A DNA stretch of 64,000 nucleotides. Source: Chromatiales bacterium (lineage in GTDB: Bacteria; Pseudomonadota; Gammaproteobacteria; Thiohalomonadales; Thiohalomonadaceae). Below are positions 35,146-44,237 of the stretch, one piece after another. The notes under the pieces were generated by a model. That model was not told the origin of the DNA, made no database searches, and saw only the letters and a list, made by a program, of their open reading frames with translations. Made by a program: the position numbers and the translations under genes. The stretch covers positions 1 through 64,000 of the forward strand of contig JAOUQQ010000001.1 of NCBI GenBank assembly GCA_029879245.1. The letters are read 5' to 3'. Position 1 is the first letter of the stretch, and each line of letters starts with the position of its first letter.

Positions 35146-37137
35146 TTAGTGGGCAGCAGGCTTGAACAGCTTGGACTTGTCCACCAAATCTACGTGGGCG
35201 CGCTTGAACACGGTCCACTTCTTGGTGGTCTTGTCATAGATGGAGTTAACGAAGCAGTGCCAGTTCTCCTCATCGATGAAGTTCTTGTCCATGCGGTAGT
35301 AGAAGCCCGGGTAACGGGACTCCTCACGGAACTGGATGTGCTTCATGTGGGCTTCCGCGGTCAGGATGCGGTGGTAGTTCTCCCACGCGCGGAGCAGCTC
35401 GTGCAGGTCTTTTGCACGCATCTTCTCGGCGTCTTCCTTCAGCATCTCCAGCTTCTCTTCCGCAACCTTGAGCATGTGCTCGTTGGTCTTGTAGTAGGTG
35501 GCGACACCGGCTACGTACTCGTCCATGATCTTCTGCAGACGGAACTGCAGCATCTTGGGAGTAATGTAGTGCGGGTTAACGTCGATCGCGGTGGTGTAGT
35601 CCTTGTGCTCCAGGAAGGTACGAACCGGCTGGTAGATCGCATTCACCAGGTCCTCGACAGAGGTGTCGAGCTCCGGGGTGTAATCCTTGTTGTCCAGGCA
35701 GTACTTGACCATCGCCTTGGCAGCCATACGACCCTCGGCGTGTGAGCCTGAGGAGAACTTGTGACCGGATGCGCCCACGCCGTCACCGGCGGTGAACAGA
35801 CCCTTAACGGTGGTCATACCACGGTAGCCCCAGTTCCAGCCTGAGGGCAGGTGGGACGGTACGCCGGCCATGGTCTCCTCGGTGGGAGCGCCCACGTCGG
35901 TCGGGCCAGAGGTCCAGATACCGCAGCAACCGGAGTGTGAACCCAGCAGATAGGGCTCGGTGGGCATCAGCTCGGAGTTCTTCTTCTCGGGCTCGATGTT
36001 CTCACCAACCCAGATACCGCACTGGCCAACGCACATGTCGAGGAAGTCTTCCCAGGCCTCGGCTTCGAGGTGCTTGACTTCGCGCGGCGACAGGGTCTCA
36101 CGCAGCTTGCCAAGGGCGGTAACGGTGTCCATCCAGATCGGACCACGGCCTTCCTGCATCTCTTTGAGCATCAGGTGGTTACGCAGACAGGAGGCGGGAA
36201 CAGCGGCCTGGCCGTAGGGCGGGTAATCATCCAGCAGGGCCTTGTTCTTCACCATGTAGACTTCGCCAGTGGCGTTGGTGGCCTGGGATTTGAACAGCAG
36301 GAACCATGCACCTACCGGGCCGTAACCGTCCTTGAAGCGGGCGGGAACGAAGCGGTTTTCCATCAGGGTCAGCTCTGCACCGGCCTCGGCGGCCATGGTG
36401 TAGGTAGAGCCGGCGTTCCAAACGGGGTACCAGGCGCGGCCGGTGCCCTCACCAACGGAACGGGGACGGAAGATGTTTACACAACCACCGGCGGCCAGCA
36501 GGATAGCCTTTGCCTTGTAGACGAACAGCTTGTGGTCGCGGGTAGAGAAGCCCACGGCGCCGGCGATGCGGCTCGGGTCGTTCTTGTCGTTAACCAGCTT
36601 AACGATGAAGACGCGCTCTGCAATACGCTCGGTACCCAGGGCCTTCTTGGCGGCCTCGGCAACGATCCACTTGTAGGATTCACCGTTGATCATGATCTGC
36701 CACTTACCTGAACGTACCGGCTTGCCGCCGTCTTTCAGGGGGGTCAGGCCCTGTGAACCGTCGTGACGCTCACCGTTCTCGTCGGTCTTCCAGATCGGCA
36801 GGCCCCACTCCTCGAACAGGTGTACGGACTCGTCAACGTGGCGGCCGAGGTCGTAAGCAAGGTCATCACGGGTGATACCCATCAGGTCGTTGGAGACCAT
36901 GCGGGCGTAATCAGCCGGATCCTGCTCAGGACCGATGTAGGTGTTGATCGCAGAGAGACCCTGTGCAACCGCACCGGAGCGGTCCATAGCGGCCTTGTCG
37001 ACCAGCTTGATGCGCAGGTCGGTGCCCTTGGCCCACTGCATGATTTCATAGGCAGCACCACAGTTGGCCATACCACCACCGATCATAAGGATGTCTACTT
37101 CTTCTTCGATGACATCCGGATTTCCAAATTCAGCCAT
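35146..37137 (-). CDS. aprA: Adenylylsulfate (APS) reductase alpha subunit AprA
   Basis: AprA is the FAD subunit that interconverts sulfite plus AMP with APS in the cytoplasm. The 663-residue length is typical. The N-terminal FAD fold LMIGGGMANCGAAYE (about 17-31) is followed by DRSGAVAQGLSAINTYIG, characteristic of AprA, and the FAD site AAGGCVNIFRPRS near 235. It lies 39 bp downstream of aprB with leader GAGGAATTTACA. In this oxidative context (Soe, Sat and a sulfur-globule protein nearby) it should form APS from sulfite, passing electrons through AprB to QmoAB-HdrCB. No aprM gene is seen in the window. Confidence 0.97.
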   Translation of the reverse strand: MAEFGNPDVIEEEVDILMIGGGMANCGAAYEIMQWAKGTDLRIKLVDKAAMDRSGAVAQGLSAINTYIGPEQDPADYARMVSNDLMGITRDDLAYDLGRHVDESVHLFEEWGLPIWKTDENGERHDGSQGLTPLKDGGKPVRSGKWQIMINGESYKWIVAEAAKKALGTERIAERVFIVKLVNDKNDPSRIAGAVGFSTRDHKLFVYKAKAILLAAGGCVNIFRPRSVGEGTGRAWYPVWNAGSTYTMAAEAGAELTLMENRFVPARFKDGYGPVGAWFLLFKSQATNATGEVYMVKNKALLDDYPPYGQAAVPASCLRNHLMLKEMQEGRGPIWMDTVTALGKLRETLSPREVKHLEAEAWEDFLDMCVGQCGIWVGENIEPEKKNSELMPTEPYLLGSHSGCCGIWTSGPTDVGAPTEETMAGVPSHLPSGWNWGYRGMTTVKGLFTAGDGVGASGHKFSSGSHAEGRMAAKAMVKYCLDNKDYTPELDTSVEDLVNAIYQPVRTFLEHKDYTTAIDVNPHYITPKMLQFRLQKIMDEYVAGVATYYKTNEHMLKVAEEKLEMLKEDAEKMRAKDLHELLRAWENYHRILTAEAHMKHIQFREESRYPGFYYRMDKNFIDEENWHCFVNSIYDKTTKKWTVFKRAHVDLVDKSKLFKPAAH

Positions 37138-37176
37138 TGTAAATTCCTCAGTTAATTCTTCGTTAGCCCAGGGCGA

Positions 37177-37650
37177 TTACTTGCGGATCAGCTCGCTGGG
37201 GTCGCCAGCGCGATAGCCGTTCTGCTCCATATGGTTGAAGAAGCCAGGCTCTTCAATCTTGGACATGTCGGCCTCGGGCTTACCGCCGTAAGGATCGATA
37301 GAGCCTTCCGGGGTGGTGCGGATCGGGAACTTGAAGCGCTTCAGGGTGCCGTTACGGAACTTGATGGTCCACATGATGGAGTCGGTACCGCGCAGGGGCT
37401 GTACAGAACCGCCGAGGGGAACAACGTCAGCATAGTGACGGGCTTCGATCGCCTGCTGCGGGCAGATCTTGACGCAGGAGTAACACTCCCAGCACTGCTC
37501 AGGCTCCTGGTTGAAAGACTTCATGGCGTGGCCGGTCTCAGAACCGTCCTTGTCCAGCTTCATCAGGTCGTGGGGGCAGATGTACATGCAAGCGGTCCGA
37601 TCTTGACCCTTGCAGCCATCGCATTTGTCGGTACGTACAAATGTCGGCAT
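37177..37650 (-). CDS. aprB: Adenylylsulfate reductase beta subunit AprB
   Basis: 157-residue ferredoxin-like subunit with two [4Fe-4S] clusters: CDGCKGQDRTACMYICP near 10-26 and CWECYSCVKICP near 53-64. The longer loop in the first motif is the AprB signature. The tail after about 110 wraps around AprA in known structures. First gene of aprBA. ATG 37650 has AAAGGAG upstream. The 18-bp palindrome at 37670-37687 lies just ahead of this ribosome-binding site. Confidence 0.97.
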   Translation of the reverse strand: MPTFVRTDKCDGCKGQDRTACMYICPHDLMKLDKDGSETGHAMKSFNQEPEQCWECYSCVKICPQQAIEARHYADVVPLGGSVQPLRGTDSIMWTIKFRNGTLKRFKFPIRTTPEGSIDPYGGKPEADMSKIEEPGFFNHMEQNGYRAGDPSELIRK

Positions 37651-37669
37651 TGCTAATGCTCCTTTATGG

Positions 37670-37687
37670 TTTTAACTGCAGTTAAAA
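37670..37687. repeat. Perfect 18-bp palindrome in the aprB leader
   Basis: TTTTAACTG and CAGTTAAAA are exact complements with no spacer. The element lies 19-37 bp before the aprB ATG, just upstream of the AAAGGAG ribosome-binding site, where a bound repressor or an mRNA hairpin could control expression. Confidence 0.6.
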
Positions 37688-37869
37688 ACTCGAACTCCAC
37701 CACCGCGTGGCGGCAAAATCGGGTTATCTGGTTTTATACCCTGTGCCACGCCACCTCTTTTGTTTGAGGAAGGCGCTATTGGACAGGCCCTAAAAATTTT
37801 TCGAGCGCCTACCTTAGCCACTTACGGAATCAAGTCCAAACAGAACTATCTTTTGGCTCCATAGAAGTG

Positions 37870-37945
37870 CCTTATATTAGAATTTATAAGGTAATACCCC
37901 ATTCTTTCTCTAAACTACCACTCTCTCCATATATAAGGTATAAGG
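37870..37945. promoter_or_regulatory. Cluster of four TATAAGG heptamers (operator-like)
   Basis: CCTTATA at 37870-37876 and TATAAGG at 37885-37891 form a perfect dyad with an 8-bp spacer. Two more TATAAGG copies stand in direct tandem at 37932-37938 and 37939-37945. Four copies in 76 bp, midway between two highly related operons, suggest a shared regulator site. Inferred; no regulator gene adjoins. Confidence 0.5.
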
Positions 37946-38084
37946 CCATAAATGACTTATGCATGCACAGAAAACTTCTATAGTTTGGTACGGTAAATTC
38001 CCGACTGGAGTCGTCATTCAATCTGGAAACGATCTATCACTATTGATATATTAGGATATTCTTCAGTAGTGATACGCAACATCC

Positions 38085-38133
38085 GGGCCGAGGGGAGTGG
38101 CTAGCCAGTCTATGACTAGCCAGTCGTCTCGGC
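38085..38133 (+). repeat. Long imperfect hairpin in the soeA leader
   Basis: GGCCGAG...TGGCTAG pairs with CTAGCCA...CTCGGCC to give a 19-position stem with 17 pairs (one a G-T wobble) and two mismatches, around an 11-base loop. The decamer CTAGCCAGTC also occurs twice directly inside it. It ends 40 bp before the soeA ATG and is followed by TTTGTATT, so it could be an attenuator, a terminator for an upstream transcript, or a 5' stabilising structure. Confidence 0.5.
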
Positions 38134-38173
38134 CTTTGTATTACGCCAGAGCAACAACTCGAGAGCATTTACT

Positions 38174-41071
38174 ATGAGTGACACCGCCAAGGTCCTGGCC
38201 GAGGGTAGAACCGAGGTCAAACATACCACCTGCTATATGTGCGCCTGCCGCTGCGGCATCCGTGTCCACCTGCGCGACGGCGAGGTGCGCTACATTCAGG
38301 GCAACCCCGATCACCCCCTCAATAAAGGGGTGATCTGCGCCAAGGGCTCCTCGGGCATCATGAAGCAGTACTCCCCCGCCCGCCTCACCCAGCCTCTCAA
38401 ACGCAAGGAGGGGAGCGAGCGTGGCGATGCCCAGTACGAGGCGATCTCCTGGGACGAGGCCTTCGGCATCCTCGAGGAGCGCCTGGGACACATCCGCGCC
38501 ACCGACCCGAAGAAGTTCGCCCTCTTTACCGGCCGTGACCAGATGCAGGCTCTCACCGGTCTGTTTGCCAAGAACTTCGGTACCCCCAACTACGCCGCCC
38601 ACGGCGGCTTCTGTTCGGTCAACATGGCCGCCGGCATGATCTACACCATCGGCGGCTCCTTCTGGGAGTTCGGTGGCCCGGATCTGGAGCGCTCCAAGCT
38701 GTTCGTGATGATCGGCACCGCCGAGGACCACCACTCCAACCCGATGAAGATCGAGCTGGCCCGCTTCAAGCGCAACGGCGGCCGCTTTATCTCCATCAAC
38801 CCGGTGCGCACCGGCTACTCGGCCATCGCCGACGAGTGGGTACCGATCAAGCCCGGCACCGACGGTGCCCTGCTACTGGCGATAATCCACGAGATCATCA
38901 AGACCGGCCTCTACGACCGCGAGTTCCTGCTGCAGTACTCCAACTCTGCCGAGCTGGTGAACATGGATGAAAACTCCACCGAATATGGCATGTTCGTCCG
39001 TGCCGAGGTGCCGGAGGAGGAGGGGTGCTTCGACCCGCAGAACAAGCTGTGGTGGGACCGCAACGCCAACAAGCCGGTGGTCTGCCGCACCAGGGGGGCC
39101 GACCCACGCCTGCTGGGTGAGTTCACCCTCGCCGACGGTACCCCGGTCAAGCCCGCCTTCCAGCTGCTCTCCGAGCGTGTCGAGCAGTACACCCCCGAGT
39201 GGGCCTCTGATATCACCGGCATCCCCACCGAGACCATCAAGCGCCTCGCTCACGAGATGGGCATCGTCGCCCGTGACGAGAAGATCGAGCTGCCGATCGC
39301 CTGGACCGATGTGTGGGATGTGGAGCACCAAAGCGTTACCGGCAACCCGGTCTCGTTTCACGCGATGCGTGGTCTCGCCGCCCACTCCAACGGCTTCCAG
39401 ACGATCCGTGCCCTGTCGATCCTGATGTCGATCCTCGGCACCATCGACCGACCCGGCGGCTTCCGCCACAAGGCCCCCTTCCCCCGCCCCATCCCCCCCT
39501 GCCCCAAGACCGGCAAGGGGTGGGAGGACGTACAGCCCAACACCCCGCTCAACGGCATGCCGCTGGGCTGGCCGGCCGACCCGGACGACCTCTTCGTCGA
39601 CGACAAGGGCGAACCGATCCGTATCGACAAGGGCTTCTCCTGGGAACATCCGCTCTCCGTTCACGGCCTGATGCACAACGCCATCACCAACGCCTGGCGT
39701 CAGGACCCCTACGCCATCGACACCCTCTTCATCTTCATGGCCAACATGGCGTGGAACTCCAGCATGAACACCGACGAGGTGCGCAAGATGCTGAACGACA
39801 AGGACGAGAGTGGTGAGTACAAGATCCCGTTCCTCGTCGTCGCCGACGCCTTCCAGTCGGAGATGACCGCCTTTGCCGACCTGGTACTGCCCGACACCAC
39901 CTACCTGGAGCGTCACGACGTAATGTCGATGCTCGACCGCCCGATCTCCGAATTCGACGGCCCGGTCGACTCGGTACGTATCCCGGTGGTGCCGCCCAAG
40001 GGCGAGTGCAAGCCGTTCCAGGAGGTGCTAATCGAACTGGGTAGCCGCCTCAAGCTGCCGCCATTCGTCAACGCTGATGGCTCACGCAAGTACCGCGACT
40101 ACCCCGACTTTGTCACCAACTTCGAGACCGCCCCCGGTTCCGGCATCGGCTTCCTCGCCGGCTGGCGCGGCAAGTCCGGCGAGAAGGGGATGAAGGGCGA
40201 GCCCAACCCCAAGCAGTGGGAGATGTACGAGAAGAACAACTGCGTCTACCACTACCACCTGCCCAAGTCCTACCAGTACATGCGTAACTGGAACCAGGGC
40301 TACCTGCAGTGGGCGCAGGAGCACTCGCTGACCCGCTACGACGAGCCGATCAACATCCACATCTACTCCGAGGTGTTGCAGAAGTTCCGTCTCGCCGCCC
40401 AGGGCAAGAGCCAGGGCAAGCAGCCGCCGGCGCACCTGCGCAAGCGCGTCGAGACCCACTTCGATCCGCTGCCCTTCTACTCCGAGCCGCTCGAGGCGCA
40501 GCTGACCGACAAGCACAAGTATCCGCTCAATGCGATCACCCAGCGCCCGATGGCGATGTACCACAGCTGGGACAGCCAGAATGCGTGGCTGCGCCAGATC
40601 CACACCTACAACTTCCTCTACGCCCACCCGAGCACCGCCAAGGCGGCCGGGATCGAGGACGAGGGCTGGATGTGGGTCGAGTCGATGCACGGCAAGGTGC
40701 GTTGCCTCTGCCGCTACTCCGAGGCGGTCGAGCCCGGCACCGTCTGGACCTGGAACGCCGTGGGCAAGGCCTCCGGCGCCTGGAACCTGGACAACAGCGC
40801 CAACGAATCGAAGCAGGGCTTCCTGCTCAACCACGTGATCAGCGAGGAGCTGCCGCCCAACGAGGCCGGGGAGCACCTCTCCAACTCCGACCCGGTCACC
40901 GGTCAGGCCGGCTGGTACGACGTGCGCGTGCGCATCTACCCCGCTGGAGCCGATGAGCCCAAGGAGACCTTCCCGCAGTACAAGGCGATGCCTTCACTGC
41001 CCGGTACCCCCAAACGTCGCCCGTGGCAGAGCTACTTCGCCGGGCTGTTTACCCGCAAGGGAGAATTCTGA
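38174..41071 (+). CDS. soeA: SoeA, molybdopterin catalytic subunit of sulfite dehydrogenase (quinone)
   Basis: SoeABC oxidises sulfite directly to sulfate in the cytoplasm and reduces quinone. SoeA (965 residues) belongs to the DMSO-reductase family: an N-terminal [4Fe-4S] motif is built from C20, C23, C27 and C55, and molybdopterin-binding motifs are distributed along the protein. No twin-arginine signal is present, as expected for cytoplasmic Soe. Codon use is strongly biased to C-ending codons, suggesting high expression. ATG 38174 has GAGAG upstream. First gene of soeABC, overlapping soeB by one base. Related polysulfide or thiosulfate reductase subunits are normally exported, which argues against that alternative. 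Confidence 0.93.
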   Translation: MSDTAKVLAEGRTEVKHTTCYMCACRCGIRVHLRDGEVRYIQGNPDHPLNKGVICAKGSSGIMKQYSPARLTQPLKRKEGSERGDAQYEAISWDEAFGILEERLGHIRATDPKKFALFTGRDQMQALTGLFAKNFGTPNYAAHGGFCSVNMAAGMIYTIGGSFWEFGGPDLERSKLFVMIGTAEDHHSNPMKIELARFKRNGGRFISINPVRTGYSAIADEWVPIKPGTDGALLLAIIHEIIKTGLYDREFLLQYSNSAELVNMDENSTEYGMFVRAEVPEEEGCFDPQNKLWWDRNANKPVVCRTRGADPRLLGEFTLADGTPVKPAFQLLSERVEQYTPEWASDITGIPTETIKRLAHEMGIVARDEKIELPIAWTDVWDVEHQSVTGNPVSFHAMRGLAAHSNGFQTIRALSILMSILGTIDRPGGFRHKAPFPRPIPPCPKTGKGWEDVQPNTPLNGMPLGWPADPDDLFVDDKGEPIRIDKGFSWEHPLSVHGLMHNAITNAWRQDPYAIDTLFIFMANMAWNSSMNTDEVRKMLNDKDESGEYKIPFLVVADAFQSEMTAFADLVLPDTTYLERHDVMSMLDRPISEFDGPVDSVRIPVVPPKGECKPFQEVLIELGSRLKLPPFVNADGSRKYRDYPDFVTNFETAPGSGIGFLAGWRGKSGEKGMKGEPNPKQWEMYEKNNCVYHYHLPKSYQYMRNWNQGYLQWAQEHSLTRYDEPINIHIYSEVLQKFRLAAQGKSQGKQPPAHLRKRVETHFDPLPFYSEPLEAQLTDKHKYPLNAITQRPMAMYHSWDSQNAWLRQIHTYNFLYAHPSTAKAAGIEDEGWMWVESMHGKVRCLCRYSEAVEPGTVWTWNAVGKASGAWNLDNSANESKQGFLLNHVISEELPPNEAGEHLSNSDPVTGQAGWYDVRVRIYPAGADEPKETFPQYKAMPSLPGTPKRRPWQSYFAGLFTRKGEF

Positions 41072-41796
41072 TGACCCAGTTAGCACTCGTTATCGATCTC
41101 AATGTGTGCGTCGGCTGCCACGCCTGCGTCACCAGCTGTAAGCAGTGGAACACCTCCGGCTCCGCCGGCCCGCTGTTTGATGACAACCCGTTCACCAGGG
41201 ACCCGACCGGTACCTTCTTCAACCGGGTGCAGACCTACGAGATTGGGACCTTCCCCAATACCGAGACCCTGCACTTCCCGAAGAGCTGCCTGCACTGCGA
41301 GGACGCCCCGTGCGTCCCGGTCTGCCCTACCGGCGCCAGCTACAAGCGCGAGAATGACGGCATCGTGCTGGTGGACTACGACAAGTGCATCGGCTGCAAG
41401 TACTGCTCCTGGTCGTGCCCCTACGGCGCCCGCGAGTTCGACGAGCAGCAGAAGGTGATGAAGAAGTGCACCCTCTGCGTAGACCGCATCTACGACGAGA
41501 GCCTGCCCGAGTCGGACCGCAAGCCCGCCTGTGTGCTGGCCTGCCCCACCTCGGCGCGGATGTTCGGCGATGTGCACGACGACCAGTCCGAGGTCTCCCG
41601 CGCGATCCGCGAGGACGGTGGCTACCAGTTGATGCCCGAGTGGGGCACCAAGCCATCCAACCACTACCTGCCGCGTCGTAAGACCCGTCTCAACATCCAG
41701 GAAGACGAACTGGTGCGTGTCGATAATCCGCTGAAGAAAGAGGATATCCGCCACGAGACCAGCAAGAACGTCTCGCTGGACGACTGGTTGATGTAA
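41071..41796 (+). CDS. soeB: SoeB, four-cluster ferredoxin subunit of sulfite dehydrogenase
   Basis: 241-residue electron-transfer subunit with DmsB/NrfC-type cysteine motifs: CVGCHACVTSCKQWN near 12, CLHCEDAPCVPVCP near 75, CIGCKYCSWSCPYG near 107 and a CTLCVDR...CVLACP set near 130-165. It moves electrons from SoeA's molybdenum site to the membrane subunit. ATG 41071 shares its first base with the soeA stop (TGATG), with AAGGGAG upstream; a longer upstream reading is not supported. Cytoplasmic side of the membrane. Confidence 0.95.
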   Translation: MTQLALVIDLNVCVGCHACVTSCKQWNTSGSAGPLFDDNPFTRDPTGTFFNRVQTYEIGTFPNTETLHFPKSCLHCEDAPCVPVCPTGASYKRENDGIVLVDYDKCIGCKYCSWSCPYGAREFDEQQKVMKKCTLCVDRIYDESLPESDRKPACVLACPTSARMFGDVHDDQSEVSRAIREDGGYQLMPEWGTKPSNHYLPRRKTRLNIQEDELVRVDNPLKKEDIRHETSKNVSLDDWLM

Positions 41797-41857
41797 CTGG
41801 GCTGAAATTAGATAGGGAGAGGGTCTTCGCCCCTCCCAGAAATTTGGAGAACTTACG

Positions 41858-42838
41858 ATGCATCCTGCATTTTCCGTTATCTTCCTCACCACCCTCATCG
41901 GGGTGGGCCAGGGCTTTTTCCTGGCACTCTTCACCGAGCAGAGCTACTCGGCGGTCAACCTGTTGCCCGCTCAGGAGAGCGGCTTCTACGTCACCGGCAG
42001 CCTCATTGCCCTCGCCTTTCTGGTCGGCGGGCTGTTTGCCGCGGTGTTCCACCTCGGTAAGCCAAGCTATTTCATCACCCGTGCCTGGCGCGGCATGACC
42101 CAGTGGCGCACCTCGTGGCTGTCGCGTGAGCTCATCGCCATGCCGCTGACCATGGGGCTGGTGTTCCTCTACATGGCCTTCCACTACTTCGGCTGGGATG
42201 CGGATATCTTCGGCAGCCCGGATACCACCGGCCAGCTCACTCTGGTGCTCGGCGGCATCACCACCGTCACCGTGTTCGGCCTCTTCATCTGCACCGCGAT
42301 GATCTACGCCAGCGTCAAGTTCCTGCAGGAGTGGGCCTGTGTCCTCACCGTTAGCAACTACATCCTGCTCGGCGGCGCCTCCGGCTTTACACTGGCCGCC
42401 GCCTACGCCGCCTACGTGGCACCAGAGCTGGTCGGCTTCTACGCCGGTTGGGCGATGATCATCACCGCACTGGGGCTGGTCAGCCGCGGCGCCTCGCTGT
42501 TCCGCAACAGCCGCATTAAGTACAAGTCCACCATCCAGACCGCCATCGGCATTCGCCACAACAAGGTAAGGCAAGAGGCAATGGGGATGATGGGCGGCTC
42601 CTTCAACACCCGCGAATACTTCCACGGCAAGACCGCCTCCTTCTTGAAGTCCATTAAGTGGATCTTCCTGGTGCTGGTCTTCGCCCTGCCGCTGCTGCTG
42701 CTGTGGGGCGGCATGGACGGCGGCAAGGGCATGCTGGTAATGGCCTTCATCATCCAGTATGTAGGCCTGCTGTTCGAGCGCTGGTTCTTCTTTGCACAGG
42801 CAAATCATCCTCAGAACATCTACTACCAAACCGTTTAA
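41858..42838 (+). CDS. soeC: SoeC, membrane anchor of sulfite dehydrogenase (DmsC family)
   Basis: 326-residue integral membrane protein with about eight hydrophobic helices, beginning PAFSVIFLTTLIGVGQGFFLA. This is the DmsC-type quinone-interacting anchor that holds SoeAB on the inner face of the membrane. GGAGAACTTACG precedes the ATG. It lies 61 bp after soeB and ends 25 bp before a strong terminator, closing the soeABC operon. Confidence 0.92.
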   Translation: MHPAFSVIFLTTLIGVGQGFFLALFTEQSYSAVNLLPAQESGFYVTGSLIALAFLVGGLFAAVFHLGKPSYFITRAWRGMTQWRTSWLSRELIAMPLTMGLVFLYMAFHYFGWDADIFGSPDTTGQLTLVLGGITTVTVFGLFICTAMIYASVKFLQEWACVLTVSNYILLGGASGFTLAAAYAAYVAPELVGFYAGWAMIITALGLVSRGASLFRNSRIKYKSTIQTAIGIRHNKVRQEAMGMMGGSFNTREYFHGKTASFLKSIKWIFLVLVFALPLLLLWGGMDGGKGMLVMAFIIQYVGLLFERWFFFAQANHPQNIYYQTV

Positions 42839-42861
42839 CTCTTCCGTAGATCACTGCCATG

Positions 42862-42894
42862 AGAAAGGGCGCCCACAGGGCGCCCTTTTTCTTT
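42862..42894 (+). terminator. Rho-independent terminator of soeABC
   Basis: AAAGGGCGCCC-ACA-GGGCGCCCTTTTTCTTT: a 10- to 11-bp GC-rich stem, three-base loop and T tract about 25 bp after the soeC stop. Confidence 0.93.
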
Positions 42895-43031
42895 ATACCC
42901 CCATCCAACCCTCCTATTACCCCACCTAAAATGGGTGTTGTATAGTGACCCGTCCAAACATTTCAGCCCCGGTCAGCCAGTTCCGCCGGAATACAAGTAT
43001 CTAAATACGAAACAATGAAGGAGTCAGATCG

Positions 43032-44219
43032 ATGATCAAACCAGTCGGTTCCGATACGCTTAATCCGCTGTTTGTCTACGACAGCGAAGAGCACCACAAG
43101 CTGATGCACGAGGCGGAGTCCCTGCCTTCCATTATGATCAGCTCCCAGGCCGCCGGTAACGCGGTAATGATGGGTGCCGGTTACTTCAACCCGCTGAAGG
43201 GCTTCATGAACGTGGCCGACGCGATGGGTGCTGCCGAGAAGATGACTCTCACCGACGGCTCCTTCTTCCCGGTGCCGGTACTCTGCCTGGTAGAGAGCGC
43301 CGACAGCCTCGGTGGTGCCAAGCGCATCGCCCTGCGCGACCCCAACATGGAGGGCAACCCGGTCCTCGCCATCATGGATATCGAGAACATCGAGACCGTG
43401 ACCGACGAGCAGATGGCCGTGATGACCGACAAGGTCTACCGCACCGCCGACCCGGAGCACCCCGGTGTCGCCGCCTTCAATGGCCAGGGCCGTACCGCCA
43501 TCTCCGGTCCTATCCAGGTACTGCACTTCTCCTACTTCCAGGATGACTTCCCCGATACCTTCCGCACCGCCGTCGAGATCCGCAACGAGATCGCCGAGCG
43601 CGGCTGGAAGAAGGTTGTCGCCTTCCAGACCCGTAACCCGATGCACCTCGCCCACGAGGAGCTGTGCCACATGGCGATGGACCGCCTCGGTTGCGACGGC
43701 CTGGTGATCCACATGCTGCTCGGCAAACTGAAGAAGGGCGACATCCCCGCCCCGGTCCGTGACGCTGCCATCCGCAAGATGGTCGAGGTCTACTTCAAGC
43801 CCAATAGCGCGATGGTCACCGGTTACGGCTTCGACATGCTCTACGCCGGCCCCCGTGAGGCGGTACTGCACGCCTATTTCCGCCAGAACATGGGCGCCAC
43901 CCACTTCATCATCGGCCGCGACCACGCCGGTGTGGGCGACTACTACGGCGCCTTCGACGCGCAGACCATCTTCGACGACGAGGTACCGGCCGGTGCCCTG
44001 GAGATCGAGATCTTCCGCGCCGACCACACCGCCTGGTCGAAGAAGCTCAACAAGGTAGTGATGATGTGCGAGGCCGAGGACCACCAGAAAGAGGACTTCG
44101 TCCTCCTCTCCGGCACCAAGGTACGCGAGATGCTCGGCAACGGTATCGCGCCGCCGAAGGAGTTCTCACGCCCCGAGGTGGCACAGATCCTGATCAACTA
44201 CTATCAGAGCCTCAACTAA
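43032..44219 (+). CDS. sat: ATP sulfurylase Sat (dissimilatory, homo-oligomeric type)
   Basis: Sat converts APS and pyrophosphate to ATP and sulfate, the last step of the indirect sulfite oxidation route, giving substrate-level ATP. The 395-residue protein has the N-terminal PUA-like region followed by the nucleotide site QTRNPMHLAHE near 196-206 and the GRDHAGVGDYYG loop near 295, both intact. No APS-kinase domain is fused. ATG 43032 has GAAGGAG upstream. Strong C-ending codon bias, as in soeABC. Transcribed alone: a terminator precedes and follows it. Together with AprBA and Qmo it completes sulfite to sulfate. Confidence 0.97.
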   Translation: MIKPVGSDTLNPLFVYDSEEHHKLMHEAESLPSIMISSQAAGNAVMMGAGYFNPLKGFMNVADAMGAAEKMTLTDGSFFPVPVLCLVESADSLGGAKRIALRDPNMEGNPVLAIMDIENIETVTDEQMAVMTDKVYRTADPEHPGVAAFNGQGRTAISGPIQVLHFSYFQDDFPDTFRTAVEIRNEIAERGWKKVVAFQTRNPMHLAHEELCHMAMDRLGCDGLVIHMLLGKLKKGDIPAPVRDAAIRKMVEVYFKPNSAMVTGYGFDMLYAGPREAVLHAYFRQNMGATHFIIGRDHAGVGDYYGAFDAQTIFDDEVPAGALEIEIFRADHTAWSKKLNKVVMMCEAEDHQKEDFVLLSGTKVREMLGNGIAPPKEFSRPEVAQILINYYQSLN

Positions 44220-44237
44220 ACCCTCAGCGGTTTGGTA

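Larger units (their letters stand above)
37651..38173. other. Intergenic control region between divergent aprBA and soeABC
   Basis: No gene is visible in these 523 bases. The stretch is AT-richer than its neighbours and must hold the promoters of both aprBA (minus) and soeABC (plus). It contains an 18-bp palindrome near aprB, an AAAAATTTTT tract near 37792, a cluster of TATAAGG heptamers in the middle and a long hairpin near soeA, each listed separately. I could not single out convincing -35/-10 pairs. Confidence 0.7.

Noticed and set aside
34924-35745. A 273-codon plus-strand frame across the aprA terminator
   Set aside because: Mostly antisense to aprA and crosses a strong terminator; no coding evidence.
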